A stretch of 64,000 nucleotides of DNA. It comes from Lantana camara. Lineage: Eukaryota > Streptophyta > Magnoliopsida > Lamiales > Verbenaceae. The notes under the pieces are model-generated. The model made no database searches. It was not told the origin of the DNA and saw nothing but the letters and a program-made list of their open reading frames with translations. Position numbers and translations under genes: made by a program. Each line of letters begins with the position of its first letter. Within the stretch, counting starts at the first letter, position 1. Location: positions 15,426,501-15,490,500 of the forward strand of contig CM074858.1 in NCBI GenBank assembly GCA_037501455.1. The letters run 5' to 3'. Positions 23,091 through 35,111 of the stretch are shown here, one piece after another.

Positions 23091-23390
23091 CTCTTGGCCA
23101 GGTCCTCCTTAGTGGGGGCGCTGGATTGGTTTTCGTGCCAATGATTGTCCGTCCAATCACAAGATGAACAATACCCTACCGTGTACGTATGTTCTCTTGG
23201 CCAGGTTCTCCTCAGTGAGGGCGCTGGACTGGTCTTGCCAGTGGTTGTCCGTCCAACCACAAGAAGAACAAAACCCTATCGTGTACCTGAGTGTCCCCTG
23301 GCCAGGTCCTTCTTAGTGGGGGCGCTGGATTGGTTTTCGTGCCAATGATTGTCCGTCCAATCACAGGAGGAACAAACCCTATCATGTTAC
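23091..23390. repeat. Three tandem ~102-bp repeats in solo LTR A
   Basis: Copies start at 23091, 23194 and 23295 with 'cttggccaggt' or 'cctggccaggt' and include 'gggggcgctgga' and 'attgtccgtccaa'. The outer two are closer to each other than to the middle one. Within each, 'tggattgg' and 'ccaatca' can pair. Confidence 0.85.
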
Positions 23391-24111
23391 AAGCACGCCA
23401 TGTACTGATTGCATGATTTCCATTCCATGAATGTGCTAATTGGATACACCTGCATGATTGCATGATAACGGACTTGAGTGATCACCTAATGATTAACAAG
23501 TAAGCAAGCATGTTTATCGATTGCATGAAAAGAACAAGTATTTAATATTGATAGTTGTATTCTCGGGCGAAGCTATATTATTATTGAACTTGTATATTTA
23601 TCTTTATAAACCTTTACCCGAGAATATGACTTGCGTGTTATCTGTGCTAATATGTATTTAAACCCCTCACTCGGTCTTCACAGACTGACGCCTCCACCTT
23701 TCAGGTTATTGCAGGTGCGTGCTAGGCGGGAAGTGAGTCGAGTCCAGTTGTTAGAGTTGAGTCATACACGGTGCATTTATTTGATTGTTTATTTCTTGTT
23801 CGATAAAGTCATGTTTCCAATTATAGGTTAATTATTTTAAGGAAGATGATAATGTATTGATATGTAACTTTAGATTATATTTTATTGGGAAATGAGAAAA
23901 ATCATGATTGGATAAATGGAATGAATTGTTAGAAATTGGTTTATGCTTCCGCTTTATTTTGTTGCACGTTTTAGAAATCCCGCCTAGCTTGTCGTGTATT
24001 GCATTGTCACCCGTTCGCTATAGGTTGGTCCATGTGCGGATGGGCCGTTTCGTATGTGGATTGATCTATAGTGCGGGGGTGTGGCACCTCCACGTGTGAA
24101 GGGGTGTTACA

Positions 24112-24660
24112 AAACGCATGACCAGGAAACAGTAAACCCCCACGTGGACCACGAAGGACGTTTTGGGGCGATCCTCAGGTGCCATGAAGATTTAGTAATA
24201 CCCCTGGAATACATCCATCATGCTCATAAGCTCACAGCCGGCTGTCGAATCCACCAGCTGATCAATTCTGGGGAGAGGGTAAGGGTCTTTCGGGCATACC
24301 TTGTTGAGATCCGTGAAGTCATTGCACATGCACCAATTGTTAGCGCTCTTGGGCACGAAGACCACATTGCAGAGCTATTCAGGATACAGGATCTCCTCAA
24401 TATACTGGGCCTCGAGAAGTTTGTTGACTTCCTCCTCAATGACTTGCCTCGTGAAGTCTATGGACTATGACGCTCGGATCTATACCCGTCAGATCAGAGG
24501 CTTTCCAGGCAAAGACATCAAGGTTTTCACGCAAGAAATCAATCATCATGATCTGAGATGGACCGTCGAGATTGGAGCTTATCTGTGTGGTCTTATCGGG
24601 ACTCCCAGACTCTAATTCTATGGTTAGGAATTTCTCGGCGGGCTAAATCCATACCTCTGG
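24112..24660 (-). pseudogene. Tat1 pol: RT N-terminal half
   Basis: Reads LTIELESGSPDKTTQ, RENLDVFAWKASDLTGIDP, NVVFVPKSANNWCMCNDFTD, then NKVCPKDPYPLPRIDQLV and MMDVFQGYY. The last contains the first catalytic Asp. A TAG lies just before CNVVF and there are frame changes. The half ends at VMRF next to the solo LTR. The other half is at 20656-21470. Confidence 0.82.
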
Positions 24661-24783
24661 CATTGGCGCCTCAAGGGCTCTCTTCTTACCGGTGAGGCGA
24701 TCGCCTGCTCCCTCCGAGGGTCCGTCCCCATTGCTGTCCGAGGAAGACCCTTCCACAGCCCCGAGGGGACCATCTCCTATGTC

Positions 24784-25942
24784 CTAGGTGGCGCTCGCCC
24801 CTCTCTTCTTGTTCTTTTTCTTGTAAAGTTTGGCCCGCTTGCGCTCGGGGCCATCCTCACCTAAATTAGGGAAGTCCACAGATTTCTTGGTGGATCCCGC
24901 CTGGATTGCCTGCTTAGGCTTGTGACTGCGAAGAGATAAAATATAGCACTCCCAAGCCTCCTTGACATTGCAAAGAACTTCGCCAGTACCCTCGGGAGTG
25001 GGGAATTTGACCTTCTGATGGTAAGTTGAGATCACTTCTTTGAAGTCCACGAGGGTTGGGCGTGGATGATGTTGTATGGGAGATCCACCTTGACCACTGG
25101 ATAAAAAAATGCTCAAAGATTTTCGCTGTGGGGAGCTTCTCCGAGCGGGAGTAGGGCTGCGGCGGCGGTTTCTGTTGGACTTCCCCTGTCCTCCTGGCCT
25201 TTATCGGTGCGAGGGGCCTTGGCAACCTTTTGGGCGCTCGCGATGTACATGTCCTCAAGGGTGAAGAAACAATGAGCTATGTCCCTTATTTCCATCAAGG
25301 AGCGAGGTTTCTTTTTTGCCACCTCCTCAACGAACTCCTTGCTGATATAGTTTTTCATGTTGATTACCCCAAACAGCACATGTCTCAGGAAATCCATCGA
25401 GGGCCTTTCCACCAGTAGGATCTCTTTGTTGAACCTGCCCATAAAGGACCTGAGGGTCTCGTTTGGTCCTTGTACCAGACTGTAGAGAGCCGTGGCAATG
25501 GGCGTCGGTGCCTTCAGAGAGTTGAAGTGGTTTAGGAAGGCATCAGTCAAATTCTCTTACCCTCGAATGGAGCGAGGGGGCAGCTTCTTGTACCATTTCT
25601 GTGCCATTCCCAAGAGGGAAGTGACAAAAACCTTTGTCCAGTAATGACTGGAATGCTCATATAGGTGCATCAAGTGCACAAAGTGATCCAGATGCTCGGC
25701 TAGATCAGTGGTCCCGTCGTACCGGTTGATGGACGTGGGGATTTTGCCCATCCCGGTGCGGGCCATCAAACTTCATCAATGAGGGGTGAACCGCCTGTCA
25801 AAGGCCTGTGGTTCCCGCCCTGGTGGTCATGCTCCTCATAGTCTTCTTCCCTCCAGCGGTGGGGGATTTGGTTGCGTGGGTTGCGAGCGTTTCTGGCCTT
25901 GGACCTCTCGTCCCCAGCATGGGGGACTTGAGACCGTGCTCG
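24784..25942 (-). pseudogene. Tat1 gag and protease tail, protease core deleted
   Basis: 25769-25557 has the gag fold INRYDGTTDLAEHLDHF ... MAQKWYKKLPPRSI. 25550-25113 continues it (LRSFMGRFNKEILLVE). Then, without a zinc knuckle or any D[ST]G protease motif, the sequence jumps to the region normally after protease (RPTLVDFKEVISTYHQKVKF, 25116-24784), followed by a Lys-rich end. The knuckle and protease active site have been lost, apparently by a deletion near 25115-25130. 25770-25942 is the charged stretch ahead of the gag fold, up to the copia junction. Confidence 0.82.
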
Positions 25943-28036
25943 AGACTTTGAATACCGAAATCACGTGTCATTAAAGTTCTAGTCAGTAAGATAAGAATAT
26001 GTTCTCATCAAGACTATAATGCGTTTATATAAGATGATTAGTCTTTCGTCATAGGGAATGGTGATTCTGATTATAACACGTTGATAATTTTCAATGGGAT
26101 TGAAAACATCGAATTGAACCATTGAGATTATTCATTTTATACTGCTATCTAAAATGAATAAAATCTCAGGAAGCTTTGTACTCTTAATCCTAATAATATT
26201 TCGGCTTTAGGCATGTAGTGTTAGTCACTGTAATATACTCGAAGTGAGGTCTCGGCAACGGTGGCCAAAATACTTTGTACGTTCGGTGACAACATGAAAT
26301 GTGCTAAAGAGTTATATTGATCGAGGAATTTGTGGCCTTGTTGGAAGGTAAAAGATATCCTTAAAATAGATCTGCAAAAGTTCGAATTAAGGCATTGGCC
26401 AAAGCACTCCGCGTGATATGTCACCGAAGTTGTATGTTGAATGTGTTTCACATACAGAAAATTTGAACTTAAGGCGAATCAATAAAGTTTAAATTGGAGA
26501 TGAAAAATAAATGATAGTAGTTGCAATTTATTTTTCATGGATATCTACACGGAGGAGTAAAATGCAAAATTATTCTAGATCGAGAAATTCGTGAATAATT
26601 TAATTAATTTTAGAGTGCAACAATATTTATTTAGTGGAATTAAATATTGTTAAACGGTAATTAATTACTATCATGAGATGATAATATATTAACCCTTTTG
26701 GAGCTAAAATTAATTAGTCCTGCAGGTCCCCCTGCAAGCCCCAATTGAAAACCCAAAGAGAAAATATTAAAAGGAGAAAGAGAAACGAATTTTCATATTG
26801 TTTGAAAATAGCCAAGGGATTTATTTTAAGAAAATAATCAAGTCCCAAAGAGTTGGCAATGCCTGAAATTTTATTTTGGAGAAAATAAAATTTTCATCGC
26901 AAAAAAAAAATTTGACTAAGAGGGTGTAAGTTGTAGTTTTTAACATTCTCATGGGGTCTAAATGTAATTAACCCTTTTTATTTTGCTGATGTGGCATCGA
27001 GATGACGCAAGTTAGGGCGAGGTGGCACTGACATAGCGCCCGTATGGCGCGCCGCGTGTGCGACTGAGATCGCGCCACGTCAGCGCGCATGAACGGCCCA
27101 AACTTGATCTGGACCGGGCCGATCAACCGGGTCAGTGTCAAAGGGTAGGATCGGGTCAACCGGGTCCTATTGGACCGAACCGGACACGTGACCGAATCAG
27201 AATCGGCCACGTCGTGAACAAACCCTAGCCGCGTGTATTACACACGCGCCACCTGAATTTCGGTGATCGACCGACGGCGTTGGACTCGTGGTGATGAGAG
27301 CTACGACGTGGTCACCTCGGTTTTCATATCCAACTTGCACATGCAAGTGGGATGTGAAATTACTATTTTACCGTCGATTTTTCCCCTATAAATAAGGGCC
27401 TTGGCACTTCATTTTTTCCATACAAGTTTGGGAGAGGTTTTGGCTGAGTTCTCGGCTTTGAAACCATATCCCTTTTCTCCTAGTTAATTCCGATTTATTT
27501 TGGAATTAATTTTAATTAGGTGTTTACATATAAAACGCCTAATTTCGGGATATTAAACCCTGAAAAGGGTTTTATAGTCTAAAGTTTTATTTTCTCTAAG
27601 TATTTAGAGAAATACTTTCGGAGCCCACACTTCGAGCGTTTCTCTAGGGTTATTGCAGGGAAGCTCTGCCGGTTTCACGAGGAGTGATTGTGTATCGGCT
27701 TCCCCGGGAGGTGAATGCGGTAACCGTCTTCTGTGAAAGCAAATGAGTTGGAAAAATATCGTTAGATAGCCATGTTTGCAGTACGATAATATTTTACAGT
27801 TGTATTATTTTAAACATGATAAATTATATGATCTTAAGTGTTAATTGCATGTTAGATATTTATCTGCTTAAGTGATTTAAAATTATTATCAATTGCATGT
27901 ATATACTTGAGTAGAACCGGCTAGTCTTCCGCTATTGTATTAAACTGTTTTAGAAATATTTTAATACATGTATTATAAACAAAATTGTAAAATGTGGGCC
28001 CACCACGCAGCAACTGTTCTGGGCCACCACCCAGCA
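25943..28036 (+). repeat. 5' LTR of copia1, first 135 bases lost
   Basis: Matches 36986-38978 with small indels, ending at the same 'caccacccagca'. The start is missing: the first matching base is 25943 (AGACTTTG), equal to 36986. TATAAATAA at 27387-27395 is the likely core promoter. Confidence 0.88.
27387..27395 (+). promoter_or_regulatory. TATA box in copia1 5' LTR
   Basis: TATAAATAA in 'cccctataaataaggg'. The same site in the 3' LTR reads TATAAATAG at 38358-38366. Several ACGT-core motifs lie 150-350 bases upstream. Confidence 0.6.
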
Positions 28037-28038
28037 AC

Positions 28039-28050
28039 TGGTATCAGAGC
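28039..28050 (+). other. Primer binding site of copia1
   Basis: TGGTATCAGAGC two bases after the LTR end: the initiator tRNA-Met primer site usual in Ty1/copia elements. Confidence 0.9.
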
Positions 28051-29330
28051 CGTGCTCTAGATATATACATGCATTGATATGATGCATGCGATGCATAATT
28101 TTAAATCTGCTACTGTACACGTAAATTCTGTCAAAGGAGACTGGTTTTTAAGTGGGACCGTTGTGACACCTCTAGTGTTTCCTGGGAATTTACGTGGAAT
28201 GGAATTTCTTTGGGAAACAATTTAATTGTTTTTCCTGAAAAATTACCGAATCAGTAAACATGATTTAAATCATGTGATGATTTATTTATAACATGTTTAC
28301 TTTATGCCATTTACTTTAAGCATGATAATTATGTGATACTTATATGAAAGCATGCTTTATTATTTTATTTTATGGCATGATCATGATAATATGAGATATT
28401 ATTCTATTTTCAATTATGCATATTTTACTTAATGTGATTAGATAAATAATGTTTAATAGAGATTAGACGCAATGTATAATTGGACTAATATTTTTCGGCC
28501 TAATTAATAAGTAGTTATTAAATTGCCTTAAAATATGATTAGGATTTTAAATTTGATTTAGTAATCCTAATGGGAGTGTATTAATGAGATTAATCACTTC
28601 TGACAATAAGACGCCAAAAGTGATTATATGATAATCAAAAGATCATCCACATCTTTTAAAAATTCAAGTGGGAGCGAGATGAAAAGAGTTGGATTCTCAC
28701 GACCTCCATTACCCGTCTATAGTATAGTGGATGTGTACTACTCCCTTCGGCGGGTATATATTCGCGGTACACAAGATTAGACTTTTACGGATAGAATGAA
28801 TACGGGAAAGTCAGCTCGACCATGCCTCCGTGGAGTGTCTTGACCTACTCATACGGACTTATAGGTAATGGTGCACACTTGACTAAGTAATGTATTAACC
28901 TCCCTTCGGAGCTCTGTTACATTTACTTAGAGGCCAAGGGTTGACGTGGTGGATTAACATTGTTTGGTAAAAGTTACCTAGATGACATGTTAATTAAGAA
29001 TAGTTCCTGCTTTTCTAAGCGGTTTTCGACCTCGCCTCCGGGGAGTCAACTGCGGTTAGTTAAGTCACCATTGCATAAATCAAAATGTTTATGTGGATTT
29101 CATTTATTGGTTAAACGTAAAAGAAAGTGAAATACATAATCACAACTTGCATTTATTTATTTACTTCAGTTTTATAATAATTACGATCTCTCTTAGCCCA
29201 ATCCAAACTATATGTCTATAAGGCAATAGGCTAGTAAGGGTTCAACTATGCTGACTAGGAAATGAATCTTGGCATCATTTTGAGACACGGATGTTTACGT
29301 ACCCACTGAACCTTATCCGAAAATTTCGGA
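28051..29330 (+). other. Untranslated leader of copia1
   Basis: No coding frame. It carries a recurring short GC motif in AT-rich DNA: CTCCCTTCGGCGGG (28741), CCTCCGTGGAG (28825), CTCCCTTCGGAG (28900) and CCTCCGGGGAG (29034). Each can form a small CTCC/GGAG stem. The second copia element in the window has its own set of four spaced repeats at the same place. Confidence 0.6.
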
Positions 29331-29339
29331 AACTACAAC

Positions 29340-29965
29340 CAGTCAGGATTAGAAAGACGCTTATTCCAAATGGATCAAGTATGGTGATCTGGCTAGTCTT
29401 ATATACTGACATGTGATTTAGATGTTCTTGAGCATCAGATGCATGAGATGCCTACTGATAAAAACATGTTTCGAAGACAGACTCGTACGAAGGTACGAGT
29501 CAATAAGAAGGTTGTTAATTATGAAGATGTTTGAAGGATCACCGATTCAGAATCATATTATGAATATGTTAACTAATCTGAACGAGATTGAAAGCCTCTG
29601 TGCTTAAAGAAACAATCTTAACAGATATGAGGCAATCCTATAATCTCTGCCTAAGTCGTTTGAACGTTCAAGATTAATTTTAAATATTTTTTTTGAAATC
29701 CAACCTGAATCAATGAACGACCTCAATATGGCAGAAAGGGTGATAAAGACTAAGGGAAAAGTTCTCTTAAATCAGACATCAATATCCACGGCCTCAAAAG
29801 CCAGTAAGTGGAGGAAAGAAAAAGAAATGGTTTTCAATCTAAGGTTCAGAAATAGAAAGTCAAATCCGACAATGGAAAAGTGTTTCTATTTCGGTGGTAG
29901 TGGGTATTGGAAAGGAATTTATCCAAAATACTTAGTTTGTCCATTTGCTACACCGTTTAGATAAG
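29340..29965 (+). pseudogene. copia1 gag remnant
   Basis: Scattered frames recall copia gag: RRYESIRRLLIMKMFEGSP and QNHIMNML. A decayed zinc knuckle follows at 29879-29925, reading KCFYFGGSGYWKGIYPKY, where the second and third metal ligands have been lost. Several stops break the frame. Confidence 0.75.
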
Positions 29966-29989
29966 ACATGAAGATATCTTACTCGTTGA

Positions 29990-31152
29990 ATGTATGTTTA
30001 GTTGGAAATTCACCAGAATCCTGGTGTGTGGATTCGAGCTCAACTAATCATATTTGCAATTCGTTGCAAAGATTTAAACTAACCAGGAAGTTTGAAAAAC
30101 GGCTAACATACAACTACTGCTCGGGGATAATACAAGTGTAATTGTATTAGCAGCAAAAACTATAAAGTCGTATTTTGGCAATAGGGTTTTAATATTATAC
30201 GTACCACATACACATAAATTTGATTTTTATAAGTTATTTGATAACTAATGGTTCAACTATTTGTTTTGAACAAAAGTTTACCGCTAAGCAAAATAAAAGG
30301 TTTATTTGCTCTGGCACAATAAAAGATAATCTTTTATATCTCGATGAAACCCTAATTTTGAGATTAACACTAATATGTTTGACTTACCATCTAAAGGGAA
30401 AAACTTCCACGCCTAGCGAGGCACGCTGTGGCACCTACATATTGGTCAATTTAATTTAAATAGGATCCAAAGACTAATCGTTGAGTTTGACAGTTGTCAG
30501 TCTACGAATCCTGTTTAGAAAAGTAAAATGACCAAGAAAGTACTTTTAAGACAAAAAGGTATTTAAGCCATGAAGTTGCTTGTGTCAGTTCATACGAATA
30601 TGTGGTCCTATGAATGTTCAAGCAAGAGGAAGTTTTGGATATTTCAACATTCATCTGGTTGATTACTCTAGATACAAATATGTTCATTTGATGAGACTTA
30701 AGTCTGTATTTTGAAGAGTTCAAAGAATATAAGACTGAAGTCAAAGAGTCAAATTAGAAAACATATCAAGGCACTTCGATTAGTTCGAACTAGTATCTAA
30801 GTTCAGAGTTAAATAGAATTTCTCAAATGAGATTAGATTTCAACTATTTGTATGAGATATGTCTTAGCAAGGATGTATTGCAGAAAGGAGAAATAGAACT
30901 CTGATAATGATGGTAAGATTCATGAAGAGTCATGCTACCCTACGAAGTTCGTTTTGGGGTCTTGCGCTCAAAACGACAATGCACATTAAACCTAGTTCTA
31001 TCTAAGTCAGTTCCTAAAACATTGATAGATCTATAGCTAAGGTGAAAACCCTGTGTCTCTTATATTCGGATTTGAGATAGCCTGGTCCACGTGTTAAGGA
31101 TGGATCCTGACGAGTTAGAATAAAGAACAAAGGTTTACTTGTTCTAAGGTTA
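29990..31152 (+). pseudogene. copia1 pol: protease and integrase remnant
   Basis: Protease is traced by WCVDSSSTNHICNSLQRF at about 30016-30070; the D-T/S-G triplet is D-S-S here, so the site is damaged. The integrase zinc region follows (LWHLHIGQFNLNRIQRL, 30429-30478), then broken core sequences up to the solo LTR. The frame is interrupted every 30-80 codons. Confidence 0.7.
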
Positions 31153-34100
31153 TGTGACGCCCCGTTTTCTCGAAGGGCGTTCTTACGACATCAACAAGTA
31201 AGTCTCTACACTTATGTGTGTGTAATTTAAGAGTTCTTGAATTATGTGATTTAATGTAAATCCAATTTAATATGTGTTCATTCAAATTATTCTAAGATTA
31301 ATTGTCAACTTGATTAATTATATGCATATTTAACCCTAACTGTCTAATTTGATTTAATTCAAATTTATTCCATGAAATAATTGTCAAGTTGATTTTAAAT
31401 CCATCATGTTGCTTAACTTGTTTAATTTCGGTTTACTTGAATTCCTTGAGATTAATTGTCAATCATGTGTTTACAAAGTGCTGTTAAATTATACGAAAAG
31501 TTTCTAAAATTAAATTGAATTAAACTCTAATTGGTAAATCTCTATTCCACTTTTATTTGTAAAATTAATTCAGAGCTTGAATGTTTATTCGTAACTTTAC
31601 TAATTTTATTTACGATTATTTGTACTATTTGTACGCGCTATTACTTGCTACGCGATAAGGATACCCGGTTGTATATAGCTTGTGCACAAGACACATTTCT
31701 CCCATTCCCTTTTTCTCTCTCTCTCTCTCCTCTCCCACTCTCTCTTTCCCGAGGGTACCATGCGCGGCTTCGGTTACGAGCCCATAACTCGATCGTTTCT
31801 CGACGGAATTCAACAAACGATTAGTCCATTTCGATTATCTAGGCGAGACCGACGTAAGAGTACCAATTTCACGGCCTAACGACAAACGGTGGCGGAGTTA
31901 TGGACGGATTTCAGTAGCAGCGGCGGAGCTGTCAGACCGCCGCCACTTCACCGGCGTTTCGTGGCGGTTTCCGGCCATATCCTTGTTACACGCGCCACAT
32001 GCCCAGATAGAGGACTTCCTGGCGCGGCGGTTGACGTCGGCGGCGCGGCAATCGGAGTAGAGACGGCGCTGCACGCGCCGCCCAAAGCTCGCGGCGGCGT
32101 CGCGAGTTACTGTAGCGGCAGCGGCAGAAACTTTGGCGGCCAACGGGGGCCTTTTCCGGCCATATTTTGGTCTCGGGCTCTTCCCGAAAGTTGTTCGGAA
32201 CGACGAGAACTAGTGACCTGTCATCAGGCGACTCCAGATTCGGTGGTTTGGTGGCGGATCGGTGGCGGCAAAGTGGCGGTGCAACGGCGGCACTAGCTCC
32301 GAGGATTTTTCCGGAAAGCTACCTTAGGGCTTTCGAAGAGCTCGTCATGGGTAAGACAAAACCTCTTTCGGATCGTATTTTGGTTCACCGGTTTGGAAGT
32401 AATTTGAGTTTGAAGATTTAGGGTTTTCGTGCTCTTAGATTTCAGATCTACGACAATCGGCTTGGAATTTCCAGAAATTGATTGAGGATTCGGAACGGGC
32501 ACGAAGACTTCATTCAGGAATGATTTTTTGGGATTTTTCCGGCAACCTTCGGCGGCGGCCCGGCGGCGGTCCGGCCAAATTTCGGCAGCTACAGTGGTGG
32601 CGTTCCGGCGGCGTTTGGTCAGAATGTTCGTCTCGTTGTGGTGAGTTCAACGCCATCTTCCGTTCGTTAATCGGACACTCGATCTATTTATTACGAATTA
32701 TTTTGCGTAATTGTGATTATTTGAATTAATTGTTTTAAGTGCAAATAAATTGGTTATTGTTGGTTTGTTGATGGAGATGTATTCCAATCATATATGAAAA
32801 CATGTATTGAATGGATTGTGATATGCATGAATGTTTCGTTTTACAATTTGAATCCCGATGTGATGAATTTGTGCTATGTGTTTAGATATGAAGGGGTGTT
32901 AGTGTAATATTTAGAAACTAATCTTTTATGTGACTAAATGAACTTGAATGGTATTTTAGAAGAACGAAACTGTTGTGATTTCTCTATATGAATTTGAGAC
33001 GTTCTCAATGCTATGTTTATTGTAAATTGTGTTTCAAATATAAAATTGAGATACATGAAAGATGCTTGAACAACTTGAGACTTGATGCATGATAGGAGTT
33101 AGAATTGTAATATCTTGATTTACTCTTACTACTTGAAAATGGTATATTATGAATTACGATAAATTGATAATTGTAATGCTTGTAAGTAATTAATTCCTAG
33201 TTGAATAATTGTATAAACACTTTAAATGAACAATTATGCTTAGTAATCAACTTAGGGGATGTAAGTGTAATATTTATGAAACTATGAATGTGACTTGAGC
33301 TTGTGTACCAAACATGTTGTGAAGTTGTAAAGTATGATCTTAAGTGGATTAAATGCACTCTTTATTTGTAACAAGCATGCCATCTACGTACAATAACTTT
33401 GTATGTTTATATGATCAAGTTGCTCTTACTTATGCACTTTATAACTCGTCATGAACTTGATACTTAATTCAAATATTATAATTGAACCCTGTGACATTGG
33501 ATGATTTAATATGCATTTTGTGAATACATTGACTTCCTAAATTGATCTTGCATCTTTGGATATGGAATTGCATGATGGTTGCTTGTAAATATGATCTTGT
33601 TGAGCATTGATATGCCTTGAATGACCACGACACCTTATCCAAGCACAACATGAACACTTATGCATAATCACGATCATGTTGAGCAACGCCGTGCGTCTTG
33701 TTTGGTTCATATAGAGGCTAAGTCTGGGTTTCTGTATGTCTTGTCACAGAGTTTGGTGGTGCCGGTGGGCCTGAGGTTTAGAGTGTTTGGCCCTTCACAC
33801 TCTCAGACTCTACTTTCACGAGGTGAGGTTTAGGATTTTGTATAGTTATGCGACCTATGGCCTTAATATGCTGATTTCAACCCTTGCATGCGAGTATATC
33901 TATTATAGATACGTATGTGTTGGATATGATATGTTTATGACCTTGTGAATCAGCTCTGTTTTGGAAAATTAGATATGAAAGCATATGTAAGCTGTTTTGA
34001 AAAGTTATGTTATAAAAACCAGTTTTTGAGACATATATAAGTCATTTTGGAAAAATCAGTTATGTTATGATTATGTAGCGAGAATTGCCATGAAAGTTGG

Positions 34101-35111
34101 TATATGTTATGTTCTGTTCTGTTATGGGGCCCAGGAGCTACGGGTAAGGAGCCCCCGGGACGGTTAGGGCCGTCGGGGATATACCTGTGCGTAGTCTCCA
34201 TCTGTATGAAGAGGATCTACCGGGACCCACCAGGAGGTTTGGTTGGGAAACGGAGTCCTGAGGGTTTGAGTAGCATTGGCACTCCCCTCGACTGTATGGA
34301 TGGTTAGGGTCGCGCAACCCTACCATCACCCGGAGTTGAGGTTGGTATGTTATTTCTGTTTTATTATGATGTGAGGAGTTGAGGTTGGAAGCTCGTACTC
34401 GCCGAGCATATGGTATGATATGTTATGGGAATCATGAATCGGAATAGAGTTTCTGAAAATGTTTTCTAAGTTTATATATATATATATATTTGGGTTTTGC
34501 TTTGAAACGCTTTGGTATGCAACACCTATTCCCCGGTTCATGAGTCCACCCTTTTGATATGTGATGTGCTCTTTATATATATATATTGTGGGTGTGCGTT
34601 AGCCCCCTCACTCGGTCAAGTTGACTGACCCCTCATTTACACTTTTAGTTGCAGGATTGTTGGCGTTTGCTAGGCGGAAGTGAGTCCTTTGAGTTGCACT
34701 TCGTCGGTCTAGTCTTTCTATTTGCATTGTCTTTTCATACACTTTACTTATGCTTTGACTTGTAGAGTTGAGATTATACTTTACTATTCGGTAGCCCTGC
34801 GTGGCACTCTCTTTCGGCCCTTATGGCACTTGATGATTATTACTTTATGTTGATTTTCGGGACTAGGGATCTATGCTAGTTGAACCCGTCACCTGCTTTG
34901 TATGTTTTGTTTTAAATGCTTCCGCTATCTATTGATGTTGGTTTTAATTGCTTCCGCGCTCTGAGTTTTGGTCAAGTTAGATCCGCCTAGCCTAGTGTGT
35001 GAGTTGGTCTCCCGTTCGCTCTGATTCGGATTCGGGCATGGACTTTCATTTCATGCTTCGGGTCTGGGTCATAGTGCGGGGGATGTGGCATCCTCCGTTT
35101 GGGGTGTTACA
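31153..35111. mobile_element. Solo LTR B (3959 bp) inserted in copia1 pol
   Basis: Begins TGTGACGCCCCG and ends GGGGTGTTACA, with target duplication GGTTA at 31148-31152 and 35112-35116. Its interior is AT-rich with a GC-rich block (31880-32660) and a CT run near 31710. The end shares blocks with solo LTR A ('cccctcactcggtc', 'gctaggcgg.aagtgagtc'). The GC-rich block gives long open frames on both strands, but none shows a known domain, so I do not call a gene there. It is the third level of nesting. Confidence 0.87.

Larger units (their letters stand above)
21471..24111. mobile_element. Solo LTR A (2641 bp) inserted in Tat1 RT
   Basis: Begins TGTAACGCCCCG and ends GGGGTGTTACA, with target duplication AAACG at 21466-21470 and 24112-24116. 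No internal region or second LTR remains, so it is a solo LTR left by recombination. Its last 450 bases (tgctaggcgggaagtgagtc; the cgcctagc block) match the end of solo LTR B, so both come from related Ty3/gypsy families with very long LTRs. It carries a palindrome array and a triple tandem repeat, listed separately. Confidence 0.85.

Noticed and set aside
31889..32421. Long open frames on both strands in the GC-rich part of solo LTR B
   Set aside because: GC-rich composition opens several frames at once. There is no domain, and the block is part of an LTR with exact target copies.
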